A DNA stretch of 64,000 nucleotides, taken from positions 4,466,061 through 4,530,060 of the forward strand of contig NW_008710370.1 of assembly GCF_000327385.1 (NCBI RefSeq). Direction: 5' to 3'. The notes beneath the pieces were generated by a model. It was not told where the DNA came from, made no database searches, and saw only the letters and a program-made list of their open reading frames with translations. The stretch is from Lottia gigantea. Lineage: Eukaryota; Mollusca; Gastropoda; Lottiidae. Within the stretch, counting starts at the first letter, position 1. The number at the start of each line of letters is the position of its first letter. The position numbers and the translations under genes were made by a program. Positions 26,744 through 38,989 of this stretch are shown here, piece after piece.

Positions 26744-27230
26744 AATATTAAAACAGAAAACAAAAAAGAACATGTTATTACTCAAGAGTTTCACGCTATG
26801 CGATCTTCGGACAACTGACCTATTTTCAGTCTTCGTCCCTATTGAAGTTGGACAAGTAAAATCATTCTCATGTCTTCCAGACGAGTTCGGAACGTTTGTT
26901 TCAAGAAGTGTACTTAAAGTTATATATATATATAAAAAAAAAGTGATTCCAAAATATCGACATCTTTAAATATTTATTAAAATTATATAGTTTCTATCCG
27001 TTGAAATTTAATCTTCCATAATATTAATGATGCCTTTTTGTGCTATATTTTGCTTTTAGATATGATATCATGCCCGGCGATTATTATAGAGCTAATTTCC
27101 CATTGACCTATGTGTTTTTTACCCAACTGAGAAAGTCAGAAGTCAGAGTTCATATAACAAATATTAATAAAAAAAGATTGTATTTAAAATGATCATTCGA
27201 ATTCGTTTATGATAAATCAACTGAAATTGT
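26744..27230. other. No gene; short shared repeat piece
   Basis: The segment from about 26744 ('atattaaaacagaaaac' followed by 'acatgttattact' and 'tttcacgct') matches 49691-49735 in the same orientation, indicating a dispersed repeat. The rest, down to the stop of the secreted-protein gene, shows nothing. Confidence 0.45.
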
Positions 27231-27233
27231 ACT

Positions 27234-27650
27234 TTAATAATCTGAACAAAATCGTCTTGCTGGCATCCTACCATAAGGACCTGTAAATTTCTGCATTACA
27301 ATATTGGTGCACATATTATTTGCCCATAATCTCCAATAACTGCAAGCAGAAGGTCTATTATGTCCAGACTTGCTCGCCAATGCTGCGTAATATCGTGATT
27401 GCCCATTATTATTATAAGCTGCACATCTGTGTGGATTGCCCTCATACACACAGTCATAGTCTTGATAGTTTGGTCTCGAACATCTTACATGAAATCTTCT
27501 ATTTCCGCCTCCTGGTTGTCTACATTCAGCATAACTACAAGTATATCCATCATTGGGATTATACAGGAAATTGCCAATCATGCCCACACTCCAAGCTTTA
27601 CTTAGGGCCACCATACACACCAACACTGCAGAAATTATTAACACACGCAT
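27234..27650 (-). CDS. Small secreted eight-cysteine protein (138 aa), family not recognised
   Basis: The start chosen is ATG at 27650, because the sequence just upstream on the minus strand is a strong acceptor (TTTATTTTTCAG, exon beginning at 27660). This places an intron in the 5' untranslated region. The protein opens with a clear signal peptide, MRVLIISAVLVCMVALSKA, with cleavage likely after residue 19. The mature part of about 119 residues is basic and carries eight cysteines (residues 38, 43, 57, 67, 76, 103, 114, 135), enough for four disulfides. A Gly/Asn-rich and Tyr-rich centre contains RCAAYNNNGQSRYYAAL, and the C-terminus is RRFCSDY. No transmembrane segment follows. The pattern suggests an extracellular defence, matrix or mucus protein, but I do not recognise the family and infer no function. 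The frame is intact, with codon use unlike the repeats around it, so I believe it is a real gene. Confidence 0.75.
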   Translation of the reverse strand: MRVLIISAVLVCMVALSKAWSVGMIGNFLYNPNDGYTCSYAECRQPGGGNRRFHVRCSRPNYQDYDCVYEGNPHRCAAYNNNGQSRYYAALASKSGHNRPSACSYWRLWANNMCTNIVMQKFTGPYGRMPARRFCSDY

Positions 27651-27699
27651 ACTGGTTTGCCTGAAAAATAAACAAGGAAAATACAAGTAACATCATCAA

Positions 27700-28975
27700 T
27701 TTATTATAATCTCATATACGCCAGTTCGCATTCGGTAATCCTCGGCAGTTTCCGTAAAGGTTAATCTGACTCTTTAATGAGTAGTGAATTCCGTTGTGTC
27801 TTCTTGGGCCAGACTCTATACTTCAGGTATTTGTCAATGATTTGTCAGGTAATATTGTGACCTAAATATAGTCCTTAAACTTATAGACTTTGGGAGATAA
27901 TCCTGACACTTGCAATGCATTTAATGCTATATTGTGACTATTGGTTATCCATTGATTTTATTATCAGTTTGAATACATATCTTATGGATTTTTAGTTTTC
28001 ATTGACTTTGTTTACAAACACATCCATCGTCTTGTGGAAATAAACGACGCTTTATCATGTGACTTTTTATTTAAAGTATATGGGGCAATATAAGATTTCG
28101 AAATATTTAAAGCGTTGCTTCTCAAGTAAATAAGCTGAAGTGCCTCTTTAATTGTTTCGAATTGCTGAAGAGCCTTAGCTAAGCAAAATGCAATATGCTC
28201 GCTGATGCGCCACCAGTTGATAATCCCTGATTTATAGGTTTTTGTGGGGAAAAAATTTTAAATAGGAAACATGAAATGGATCTCTTTATTCTGACCTTCA
28301 TTTGTTCCTGTCGAGATTCCATAAAATACACCCAACTAAATACCACATTGATAAAAATGTCAAGTAAGAAATCTGTCTAGGTGACGAAGCTTTAGACTCT
28401 TATGTCATATAATAAATTTGGTATAGTTCGAATGTAAACTATGATTCAATTACGTTACAGATTAATGATCATTCATAACTTTATTAATGTAATGTTTAGA
28501 ATAATTCTTTTGTTCATAATTTTATTTTATTTGGTGCATATGTTACGTACTTTAAAATATTGAATTGGTCATCGTATTTTACTGTTAGGTCATAAACAAA
28601 GCAATAATAAATAGTCACTATCTTTCATTGATAACTTGGAATCGCAGTCAGATCCTGACATTTCGTGACGTTTACGTGGAAGCGAATAAGAAGATGTGGG
28701 TGTATTTTAAAGCGGTTATATAGACCTTGAGAGTGTTTTGATATCAAATACCAGGAATATAAACCTTTTAGGATTTAGTCTCTTTATTAAAGTTGTCAAC
28801 GTGTTTGTACGGTTAAATGTCACTTCTGAAATCTTTTCATCTCTTCATCTTTCATCCAATGAAGCATTTGAAGTTTACATTCATTATGGAGACGTAATTG
28901 TCGTGAAAACCCTTTCTTAAATTGATTAGGCTTATTGTTGGGAATAAATATTTCATTATGATAAATTCATCTTTA
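27700..28975. other. Upstream region of the secreted-protein gene; no further gene seen
   Basis: The 5' non-coding exon of the gene at 27234-27650 should lie here on the minus strand, but I cannot fix its position. Otherwise no coding region or structured repeat is evident. Confidence 0.4.
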
Positions 28976-28979
28976 ATTC

Positions 28980-29205
28980 TAGATCAGACGACATATTTTA
29001 GAAGTTTAGTAGACTATGTTGCTTTAAACCACATTTATACAAGCGTTGCTTAAAACCACTTTTGCACAAGTGTTAGATCAGACGACCTATTGTAGACCAA
29101 CGTTGCTTAAAACCATACTTTTCTACAAGTGTAAGATGATCCGACGACTTTTTTTTTGTAGACCAACGCTGCTTAAAACCTATCTTTTATACCAGCAGTA
29201 CCAGC
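28980..29205. repeat. Tandem repeat, unit about 60-70 bp, about 3 copies
   Basis: A block made of 'tgttgctttaaaccac..ttttacaagtgttagatcagacgac' and 'tattgtagaccaacg' repeats about three times with small changes and a run of T in the third copy. The open frame across it is a repeat product. Confidence 0.75.
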
Positions 29206-29889
29206 AATTCGTTACTTATTCTCTTGGTAGTTCATTATAATCAAAGACATAACAGAGTTTACTTAAGTACATTCGGTGCAATTTTGTCTTGTTAAAGTTA
29301 TCATGAAAACAATTGTGTAATGTTATGACCTAAAGCGAAATAGTCAAACTATGCCTACCTTATATAACCTCACTGCCTTTTTACTATGCTGCCTTTTTGA
29401 TTTTGTCAGCAAAGTTTACTCTCTTGGTTATATATAAGCGTTGAGGCCGGATGTTTCTTATAAACTTGATATTTGACCTTGTCTATTCCAGAAAAGAAAC
29501 TTATACAAGGATGTATTTAACCCATTTGTATACTGTTAGTCTAGAGGTCAAGGCTTTAAGGATACTTGCACATGACACCACGTTTCATTTCATTCGAAGT
29601 TGATAAGAACTTAATTTGTTGTAACATCAACAGTTATTTGTCACTCTCAAAATATTTCATTGAGCAAAGTTTTGATTTGTTGAATATGATAAGATTAAAA
29701 CAGAATATGTATAACAATATCGTTAAATCCCGAATGACAAGTAAAATCAGTCGGAGAAAAATACGAAATGAAACATACATATTCTGGTAAAAGAAACTGT
29801 TTTGATAGCAGTCCTAATGTTATTTATGACGTAATGTAATGAATGTTAGAGTGCATTACTACTCATCAAGCTATAAATTCATATTATTT

Positions 29890-30335
29890 TGTGATGGAAA
29901 TGTCGAACCTGTCCGTCCGTACACATTTTTGTTGACACGATAGAGGCTACAGATTTTGTCTGACCCTGAAACTTGGTGTGCCTGTATATATCGATGGAAT
30001 CTCGGTCAATTTCGAACTTCGTAACAATCGGATGAACGGTTTCGGAGTAATTGCCCCTGACTTAGTTAAAACGCGCCCAATTTGGCTTGTAGGCGCGATA
30101 GGAACTTTAGTATTTATCTTGGTGAAACTTAGGACGCATGAATATATTGATGAGATCTCAGTCAAGTTTGAAATTGGTAACAATCGAATGAATTTTTTTA
30201 AGGTTATTGCCCTTGACTTAGTAAAAAAAACGCGAAATTTGTCTTATTGGCGCAATAGAAACTGCAGTTTTTATGAAACCTTTCATCTTGATGAAACTGG
30301 GAATAGTAGTTTTCTAACAGCTTCCAAAATGCATA
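29890..30335 (-). repeat. Pearl-like body repeat, about 160-bp units, reverse orientation
   Basis: Two units containing 'gttattgcccttgacttagt', 'ttcgaacttcgtaacaatcg' or 'tttgaaattggtaacaatcg', and 'cttggtgaaactt' match, in reverse complement, the body of the repeat at 46950-47770. The stretch starts near a CCGTCCGT motif at 29912, as other copies of related repeats do at their far end. Open frames on both strands are accidental. Confidence 0.75.
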
Positions 30336-30339
30336 ACAA

Positions 30340-31176
30340 CGAACTTAAAAAGCTTACGTAATGTTATAAAATAATTTTAGCGTTTAAACATTAATGGCTG
30401 AAAACTTTAGTTAAATCATTCAGATACATTAAAGGGAACTGTATTTCTTGATTTTGTCGAGCTTCAAAAATGCAGAATGTCCTTTAAACGCTCACTGATA
30501 ATATTTTAAAAGATTGGGTTTCCACTGTTGCAGAATAAATTTATTCCTGCCAAGGTCAAATTGAAGTGAATGATTTCACAATATGTCGCTGAGACATTAA
30601 TTCGCTCGTAAGATTTGACACTCTCTCAAGATCCGGTTGGAGTTAGGTCAAAAGAATAGGTTACCACTTTTACAGAGAAAACGAATTCATATTTAGGTCA
30701 AAAGGGAAAGGAATGAAGTGTGGTGAAGCATTTCATAAAATGTCCCTGTGACACCAACTCGATTGTACGAATTTCTCCAGATCTGATATTTTTAGCCGAA
30801 ACATTTCCTATTAGGAAGTAAACATTTAATTATTCATTTGGCGACTGACACATGATCAAACTGAAAAAAAGCCGTAATAAATAGTCCGTATTTAATAAAA
30901 CATGAAATGATCACAGAAAGCGTGAAACGACCTCAAACTATTTTGCGAAATATTCCCAGCAAGCTAATTAGGACAGTAATTAATTTTCAAAACATATGTA
31001 TATGAGAGAAGAGCATTTAAAGACTCAGATATTATTTTCCTTTTTTTCTTTTTGACATACGTAAAAGCCTAAGCTCTTTTTGAAGTTATTTAGCGCATCT
31101 GTTTACAAGCTTCGCTACCAGTATCATGTCTTTAAGATTATTTATTTAGTACAGTATTTATTGACTTTTTGTATAC
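30340..31176. other. No gene supported
   Basis: AT-rich sequence with no domain-bearing frame and no repeat I can name. Confidence 0.4.
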
Positions 31177-31523
31177 TTAAAGTGATACTAAGTCTTAGAA
31201 TAAACATAAAATTTAATTCTCAAGAATGGTCAATATGAGTATATATTCATCAGTGAACTTACCTGGTGTCATAAAGATACAACAGAATCCCCGTAAATTC
31301 TAGAAAATTCATAAAACTAAGTAATTATTGAAAAACATAATATTAAGCGTTTTTCAATAGTTAATGGCATTTTTATTAAGTTTTTTGGATTTATCAGATT
31401 ATATAAGGATCCTGTTATGTTATTTATGACACCAGGTATATCTACTGATGAATATATTCTCTCATTGGCCAAGATTAAAATTTTTAAATTTTATGTTTAA
31501 TCTAAGACGAAGTATCCCTTTAA
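31177..31523. repeat. TTAA-flanked palindromic MITE, family 1, copy 2
   Basis: Element 31181-31519 lies between TTAA at 31177-31180 and 31520-31523. It is a close match, in the same orientation, to 351-701, including the blocks AGAATGGTCAAT, TTCATCAGTGAACTTAC and ATCAGATTATATAAGGATCC. Differences are mostly single substitutions and a short deletion in the central hairpin, so both are probably fairly young. Confidence 0.9.
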
Positions 31524-31529
31524 TGTATG

Positions 31530-34500
31530 ATAGTGTCTCATTAAACTTCACGACAACACTATCAGACAATACCGCTACAATGTAGTTATATATCAAACTG
31601 AATTAGGTGTGGGTTATGGGGGATAAATCACGGACAATATGCACTAAACTGGCAAATTCCAATAATAAATAAAAAAAAAAAAAAGCAATTCTCCCAAAAA
31701 TGTACAATTTTTAAAATGAAGTACATGTTCGGGCAAATTTTCATGCGTAGAATTAATAATTCATCGAAAAATAGTTTGAGGTAGATTTCTGGTCGTTTCA
31801 TGTTTTCTACGATCGTTTCCTAGTAATTTCTGGTCGTTTCCTGGTCATTTCATGTTTGTTTAGGTACACACATACGAACACTAGAAATCTGCAGTTCAGC
31901 AGTTCTTATATCTAATGGCACGAAATATTGTCTATGCATTTCAATTTATTTGAAAATTTGTTGTGCAATCTAGGAGAGGAAAAGTGCCAATGTCTCATAT
32001 TTAAAAACTAGCAAATTATCAAAGGTTTACTTCAAAACAATAGCTTTCCTACATGTACTCAGCTCCGTTCAGAAATTATGCATGGTTTTCCCTTACATTT
32101 CAGATGTTTAAACATTTTAAAAGCTTGTTAGAATGTCTCTTAAGATGATAGAAGTAGAAGATTTGGAAATTTATATTTGAAATAATTTACTCTAAAAATT
32201 CAGATTGGCACAGACGGATTGTTATCCGTTGAAAACAAAAACATCTTATGTGTTAAAGTTTTCATATAGTAGCACACGATGGACATTGTTCAAGAAGAAA
32301 CATTGCGTATGCCGATCTGTCACATGTCTTTTTTTTCTCACGAGACCACAAGGAATGATTCGTAAAAGTGTTTTTATTCAATGCAAACGACAGAAACATT
32401 GTTGGCGAAATATTTGTTGATTATTCATCCAAGTTGGATTTACAAACAAATGTTTCGTGAAACAAATAGCAAAGTCTGCATAAGCACACGACGGATTTTA
32501 GGAAACAATCCTTCGTTGAGTAAAGGTGCATTAAGCTTTACTAAAAAAAATTAGGTCTCTATAAATTAGTTCAAATTCTTCAAATATCAGTCTAATATAT
32601 ATCATTATAAGGCTATTTTTGAACATAATTATTAGTATGTGTCTGGAAGACAAAAGAGAACGTTGATCCATAATTTGAACATGATCTTAGCTAGGATAAA
32701 AAGTTAAAGGAAACAATTATTTTACATCTCATACCTTCTTACAACCTTCAGATGTCGAACAAAATGCGTATAATAAGTAATTGTTATAAGATCGTATCGA
32801 GTGGGGGGAGCTTAGGTGCTCTATAACTAGGTGTAAATCTAGTTATACAACAATTTACTCTGTAAATATATAATGAGAGGGGAGTGACTTAAATTGTCTG
32901 CACAGATAATTACTGACATATTAACCACACCCACAGCACGTGCCAGAGCGAACAAAAAGTAAATTGTATTCATGATTGTATAAACGTGTAACAAAACAAG
33001 TTATGGAAAGGAGTACAAACATCCAGTCTCGTTCATAGTCTCAACTTTTCATGTCTTAATGCAGAAACTGCGACCAATATTAACAAATTATTATATGAAT
33101 TAAGTAAACATGCTTCCAGTGGAGTTTTTCTTTATATCATACAAAGTCTCTGTGATATTTTGGAAAGACAAATCTGTTACTAGTTCGGTTGAATAAACTG
33201 ATGTTACAGCGTTGCACGTGCAACGATTATAAGGTAACAAAAAGTCACTCCCCTGGCTGCCAGACGTTTGTCAATCAAGTCATAAGTAATTCATAATTTA
33301 AATTTGTAATTTGTCGGGTTCGGTGTTCGATTCTGGTGACTCTGAATAAAGCAGATATACTTCAGTATATGGAAATCGTGCTATGCCAAGATATTGTGAA
33401 ATTATAATGGATGACACAGATCAACGATGGGTACACGAATATATGTCAATGTCACATATTCATACAGATTATAGTCTGTCAATTTGATGAATGTGTTATC
33501 ATTAATCAGAGTTGCATAAAAATATATACCGGGTCCTATATTCATGTCGAATAAACAATAAAAACGACTTCTTCACTTCCGGAGTCAAATGCTTTACAAT
33601 GTTCTAAAACGATTTTAAGTCTCATGCGATCCCCAGATACAAGCAATGATATTTCCACAATATTTTCACACGCGAGCTAACGATAGATACTCATTCGGAA
33701 CTCGAATAAAATCGATATAATTGGAGCAAATTAAGAAGAAAAGATTCATAAACTCTAATGCTCTATAAATATTGTTTTATTTTCGTCCATGAAGTATAAA
33801 GATACAAATTTCTTATGTTTGTTTAGTATAATAAGTTTAAAAGAAATCGGACTGAAATCTTGAATGTAAATAACGGATAGGCATAGATTATTGTATCATA
33901 ATGTATATTTCACGAGCTTTTTAAGTTTAACACTTTATAGTCTTTAAGGGAAACAATTGGCAATTTCGTTGTGTACATGCTGAAGAATGGGTTAACTACT
34001 GAATCCACCTCGGGCTAAATCTGAATTTCAGCATAAGTTGATACGTTAACTGCATTAAATGTAACTTTCAAACGTGGGTAAGTGTGTCTACACATTGCTA
34101 AGAATGCTCAAAATTGACAATCAGCTGTGTACACACTTATCCTTATTAGCTTATGCTTGATTGTCATTACTGCGATTTGCAGGACAATCGTGATCTATAT
34201 TATGGACAAATCGTGATTATAGTGAGAATACATCTTAAGGAAACAATGAAAACCACAGTCAATCGAGCTGTATATATACCTGTCGGGGTCGAGTCGTAGC
34301 TCATATCGGATCACCCTTGATAATGATCGTGAAGGACATGTTAAAGGGTCTTCTCACATGATAAACCAGCGTTTATTTCCCTATAACGATAACAAGATCC
34401 ACATTCATTCCTTATATTTACATTGGTTTATCTTTTCTGCTAAAATACGCCAAAATGTTCTATTCTTTAATTGTAAAAATACCCGAAACCGTTGTTGCTT

Positions 34501-34790
34501 AATTTACCGATATCTTTCAATCAAGTTCACCGCCCCGCTCCTAACAATATAGTTCTATAAATTAACAGTCTTATTTGGATGATAGAATTATCAAATGTTT
34601 CCATTGAAATATTAACAACGTGATATTAGGTGCTCGCCTTTCAATAATTTTGCCTGCAACGGATTTGTTGATCTCACCTCACATTTTAATCTTGAATGGA
34701 ATAATAGAACTTGTGGCTATGATTTCAATTTCAACATTACTTGCTGCTGTTACGTGATTATAAATAAACGTATATTTTACGCCCCTAAGA
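31530..34790. other. No gene; possible 378-bp inverted-repeat unit inside
   Basis: AGGGGAGTGACTT at 32878-32890 and its perfect complement at 33243-33255 bracket 378 bp and could be the ends of a small element, though no target duplication is visible. Inside it is a perfect 16-bp palindrome, CGTTGCACGTGCAACG, at 33210-33225. At 31780-31860 'tggtcgtttc' recurs a few times. Open frames at 32205-32420 and 34358-34552 have no support. Confidence 0.4.
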
Positions 34791-34796
34791 AATGAG

Positions 34797-34975
34797 TGAC
34801 ATGGAAAAAGCGTCTAGTCGTTCTGATGGGACAATAAACCGAGGCCCTGTGCTTCAGGCTGTGTGTACGTTTTGGAAATCAAATAGAGCAGACTAATGCT
34901 GCTGTTCAGGCAAAATTTCCCATTGCACCCGCGTAGTGCAGAAAAGTTGGAAGTAAAACTCCATTAGTTTAATTT
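34797..34975 (+). repeat. SINE-like short dispersed repeat, copy 1
   Basis: It begins 'gacatggaaaaagcgtctag', passes through GGGACAATAAACCGAGGCCC and 'caggctgtgtgtacg', and ends 'ttcaggcaaaatttcccatt' - 'gcacc' - 'gtgcagaaaagttgg'. It matches 37545-37746 in the opposite orientation throughout, and a truncated copy at 56698-56800. No polymerase III promoter boxes were confidently identified, so 'SINE-like' is descriptive only. Confidence 0.75.
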
Positions 34976-34999
34976 CCAGGAAATGATGGCGAGTGCTGT

Positions 35000-36120
35000 C
35001 TAATACACTTTTTGTCATATTTTATTCATATACGCACATAGGATACTGAATTCAGTTTCTGTACTCGAATATGACTTATGCCTAGTATTTAAGATGTCAT
35101 AATGTAGTGAGCTTTGACTAGAATTGCATTCCACAACAACGTGGGAATTAGAATGATGCAACAAATTAACTGAACTCATATACACTCTAAGGCATGAAAA
35201 CTTCTTTTGAATCCCTTCAGTATCACATGGATAGGGTGAAAACATAATATGTATTAAAATTCAATTTTAGTTCCAAGGCAATCACAATAGATGACAAGCC
35301 TATATAATTATATAAAAAAAAATTGATCAGGGAAAACTTGTAGATCAAAGTAATGATATTGACAAGACAGATACATGTATTATAATTATTGTTTACAACT
35401 TTCAAATGTTACTCTAAAGGTCATGATTCCTAGCATTCCACGACATGCTAATGATATCCTTACGTCCAGTCTTGGCACACCTTCTCTCAATTGATCTGTC
35501 ACGTTTCGTAAATCTGGATGGTTGTGGCTAATTTGTTTACTGGAAGTATATTTTTTTAGTAAAAAAACAGAAAAAATTCAACTTTCGAAAGTCGTTGATA
35601 TTTTTCGAAAGACGACATTTAAATCTGGCCGGACTAGAATTATAGAATGAGACGAAGCAAGGGTGTATGATCAAAATTGGACTATTAGCTTAAATTTTGT
35701 TTTTGATGATTTGGGATACAATTTTTTATTTGAAGGCTATCTGCTACCACATTTCAACACTTTGCTGTTATATAAAACGTATTTAAGGACGATTGTTTAG
35801 AGAAAACTGTTTATGGGTGTTCCGATGAATTAAAAACCATAACAGAAGAGTTAACTTTAGATACATAGTATCCATAGGTTTTGCTAAACTATTGACTTAA
35901 TGAAAAAAGTATTGTTGGACAATTCTCCTTAAAATTAAAAAGAAAACGACTATTTTTTAATTTTGAATTTGCTTTCACAATTTAAAGGCATCAAGCTTGT
36001 GACTAAATTATTCTAATTAGGCTAATTCTTTTTTGTATTATTCTACATGTGCCATGACACTAACTTGGCGCCATCGATTCATAGGAAGATATTTTATGTC
36101 TTTCCATACTTTCGGTTAAA
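35000..36120. other. No gene supported
   Basis: Short frames only. Two copies of 'tttcgaaag' with surrounding inverted similarity lie at about 35580-35620. Confidence 0.4.
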
Positions 36121-36125
36121 GATGG

Positions 36126-36640
36126 GTTCCCTTATTTTCATTTATTTATATATTATATATTCGCAATTGGACAGCTAATACTTATAGCAATCGAAAATAA
36201 AGGTGTTCTAATAATTGGGAAAAATACCAGTTTGTCTCCTTTGTTCGATTAATTATATGCAACAGCTACTCGAGTATTTTTGGTATTCCATTTATAATGC
36301 CCAGCAACAGGAAAGATTCTTTTTTAATTTCATTTTGCAAAAATCTAATGAATTAATTTAAATCAGTTAAACTTTCTATTTCACCTTCCAAATAGATTTG
36401 GGCCATAATATTAAAATACGAAAATGTGGCCAGCAAATTCAAATATAACTTAACGTCATTTGGTCTCGTGAACAAACATGGAGCCTAATTCTAGCTACAT
36501 ACTATTTGAGTGTATTGAGATTTCTACGTTTTTCTTTTGATTAAGAATACACGATAATTTATATTAAACACCAATAATCAAATAGTTTGCTTGATTTTAG
36601 TCTTAAAAAAAGGATCAAGACCGAAATTTTAAAACAACAA
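36126..36640 (+). repeat. Dispersed repeat shared with 49738-50090
   Basis: Shared blocks in the same order and orientation include 'ttctaataattgggaaaaataccag', with 'tttgtctc' following, and 'aacaccaataatcaaatagtttgctt' near the right end. The middle is less alike. Family unknown; no coding content. Confidence 0.55.
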
Positions 36641-36644
36641 CTGA

Positions 36645-37540
36645 GTCTTCAAAGTATTAGTATCTCGAATTTCATGAAATATCCCTGCTACTAAGGGGTC
36701 ATTAAGCGGTCTAAACAGAAGTCAGACGCCAATGAAATGATTATCGATTGCAGTTCAAATTTTTCTGCTCGACTCGATTCCGCCCTCAGTTTTGAAAGAG
36801 TGATATATCATATGTACATTTCGTATTGATATTTATATTATATTTGTGGCAAATTGTTGATGCCAATTGATGACGTTGCTGATTTCCTTTCTAGTACGCT
36901 GTAATCTGTGGAAATTTTTGTCGCCATTATAGATAGAAATTGAGGAAATCACCCGTTGACATGTCATGAGTCTGGAAGACGCCATCAACGGTTTTAACTG
37001 TTTACCGTAGATGTATAGCACATCAGACAAGGCGAGAATAAATTGGCTACGTGATCAAACTCGAAATGGCCAAACAAGTGTCATTGCTTAAAAACAGTTA
37101 TAACTAATCGCATTATATCTCGAAAGATTCAAGGAATAATCGCTTCTGATCATCCAAAGTCATTAGTATGCAGACTTATAAGAAATCAGTCAACTCGAAA
37201 ACAAAATTATCTTCATTTTTCAATGATTCATGCTACGATGGGCTTAATTAAATGTTGCGCTTTTATTGCTTTGTTTTTTGTTTAATATTGCATCAAAGTC
37301 TGTTTGGAAGAACCTTATTTCGGTCGTCAGGAAACCCGGATTTCAACATAAAGTATACTATACTTTTTATGAACTCACAGTCATTCTAAGGCTATCATTA
37401 CTATTTTTGAAGTTCAATTCAAATACACTGTGCATGTTTTGTATACAATTGGACACACTGAAGAAATAAACATATAAGAATGAAAGGTAATTTGGAAGGC
37501 AAATGGAAAATTAAGAGGATACAAGATAGTTCATTAACAG
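36645..37540. other. No gene supported
   Basis: Open frames at 36833-37030 and 37266-37469 are short and without domains. Confidence 0.4.
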
Positions 37541-37544
37541 ATAT

Positions 37545-37746
37545 TGTAGTAGTAATAATTTCCTACTTTTCTGCACCATGTGGGCGGGCAACGCCATGCA
37601 AGGTGCAGTAAGGGAAATTTTGCCAGGACAGCGGCATAAGCCTGCTCTTTTTCGATTTCCAACTGTCTTTAAAGTGCATAACCTGTAGCACATAGGGCCT
37701 CGGTTTATTGTCCCATCCTTACGACTAGACGCTTTTTCCATGTCTC
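37545..37746 (-). repeat. SINE-like short dispersed repeat, copy 2
   Basis: This is the fullest copy. Read on the minus strand it contains 'gacatggaaaaagcgtctag', GGGACAATAAACCGAGGCCC, 'gctacaggttatgcac', 'tgtcctggcaaaatttccct' and ACCTTGCATGGCGTTGCCCG. An open frame of about 76 codons along the minus strand is a feature of the repeat rather than a host gene. Confidence 0.8.
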
Positions 37747-37749
37747 ATT

Positions 37750-38985
37750 AAACCAAAGAAAATGAGAATAAATTAATACTAGTCATAATGTCTTATCTGG
37801 AGGAAATTAGGTTCTCATATGCCTAGAATATATATAGAAATGACTATTAACGTAGGAAATATGACAGGATATATAATTACAAATGACAAAAAGTGGTGTT
37901 AGGAATGCTTTCCTGTAAAGCGAATACAGAGAAGTAAAGTCTTTAAAAGGTCAAAAGATACCTTAAATTAAATTAATACCTTAAAAGAGCTAATTGGTGA
38001 ATTACGTAATCAAAAAAGGAAGAGTTTAGTTCATTTGGGTGGTGCCTGATGCAGAGATGCATCAGAACCTGTTCGATGTCCAGAACAGATGCAGGGTTTT
38101 GGTGCCTTAGATAAACCAACTTTTCCGTGGACATATACAGGTCTGGGATGTCTTTGGTAATACAAAAGTAATACAAATCCAACTAATCATAACACTATCA
38201 CATTCTGGTTGTTTATCAGGAGGAAAAATGATGGCGTGCAAGCAGTGACTTCTAACTAATGTTGATTTCCCCTGCTTCAATCAGTGTTGGTGGACTGATT
38301 TTCATAGCAAAAATATATAGACAGATCACTTTCTTGAGATGAAAAGGAGTTATTATGAGCACATGTTTCTTCGTGTCACTGTCGCTGTTCTTTGGTCAAA
38401 GAAGACAACGCTCTTTTTGATCTATTTATATATATTTTTACCATATCATTGAATAATTCTCTGAAAGCAGCTAAGGAACATTTCAGCAGAACTTGTGTGC
38501 ACAATGGTTCTTGTGTCTAGTGTAAGCATACTAAGCAAACCCGAGAATGAATTGCCCAAATCATGCATCACATCAAAAAAATTTCTTGACCCGGTTAGTG
38601 AATGCCTCCAGGTCCTTAAAGATCTCTTCTTGATGTCTGATATCTTTATTAGCCTGAGATTTTAATATATAAACCAAAATACTAACGACCCGAACCGGAA
38701 AACATATCCCGAAATCCAAAACAACATGTCGACTAAATAATGGTAGCATCTAATGAACTTTTCACATGAGGAAGTATATAAATCATAAGTGAGTTAGTAT
38801 TGCATACTGAATATTGTATCAGGTGTCTAGAGGAGAAAGCATATCCTACCTGCCAACTGATATATTTAATCTAACTTGCATAAAAAAAAATGGAGAAGGC
38901 TTGAAAAAAAATAGAGAGTCGTTTTTGTGCGATGCCAGAATTCAACCCGATTTAAGTTAATTAAAAAATGTTGGAACAACTCAAG
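37750..38985. other. No gene; short match to fucosyltransferase 3' flanks
   Basis: At about 38818-38852, TCAGGTGTCTAGAGGAGAAA and 'gcatatcctacctgcc' closely match a block just downstream of both fucosyltransferase genes (in reverse near 43140-43175, direct near 59425-59460). It could be a small dispersed repeat or the last trace of another gene copy. The rest shows nothing. Confidence 0.4.
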
Positions 38986-38989
38986 GAGG

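Noticed and set aside
29978-30361. 127-codon open frame on the plus strand with repeated segments
   Set aside because: It follows the pearl-like repeat units, which explains the internal repetition.
33290-33345. Possible tRNA B-box-like sequence (GGTGTTCGATTCTGG)
   Set aside because: No matching A box or cloverleaf could be assembled around it.
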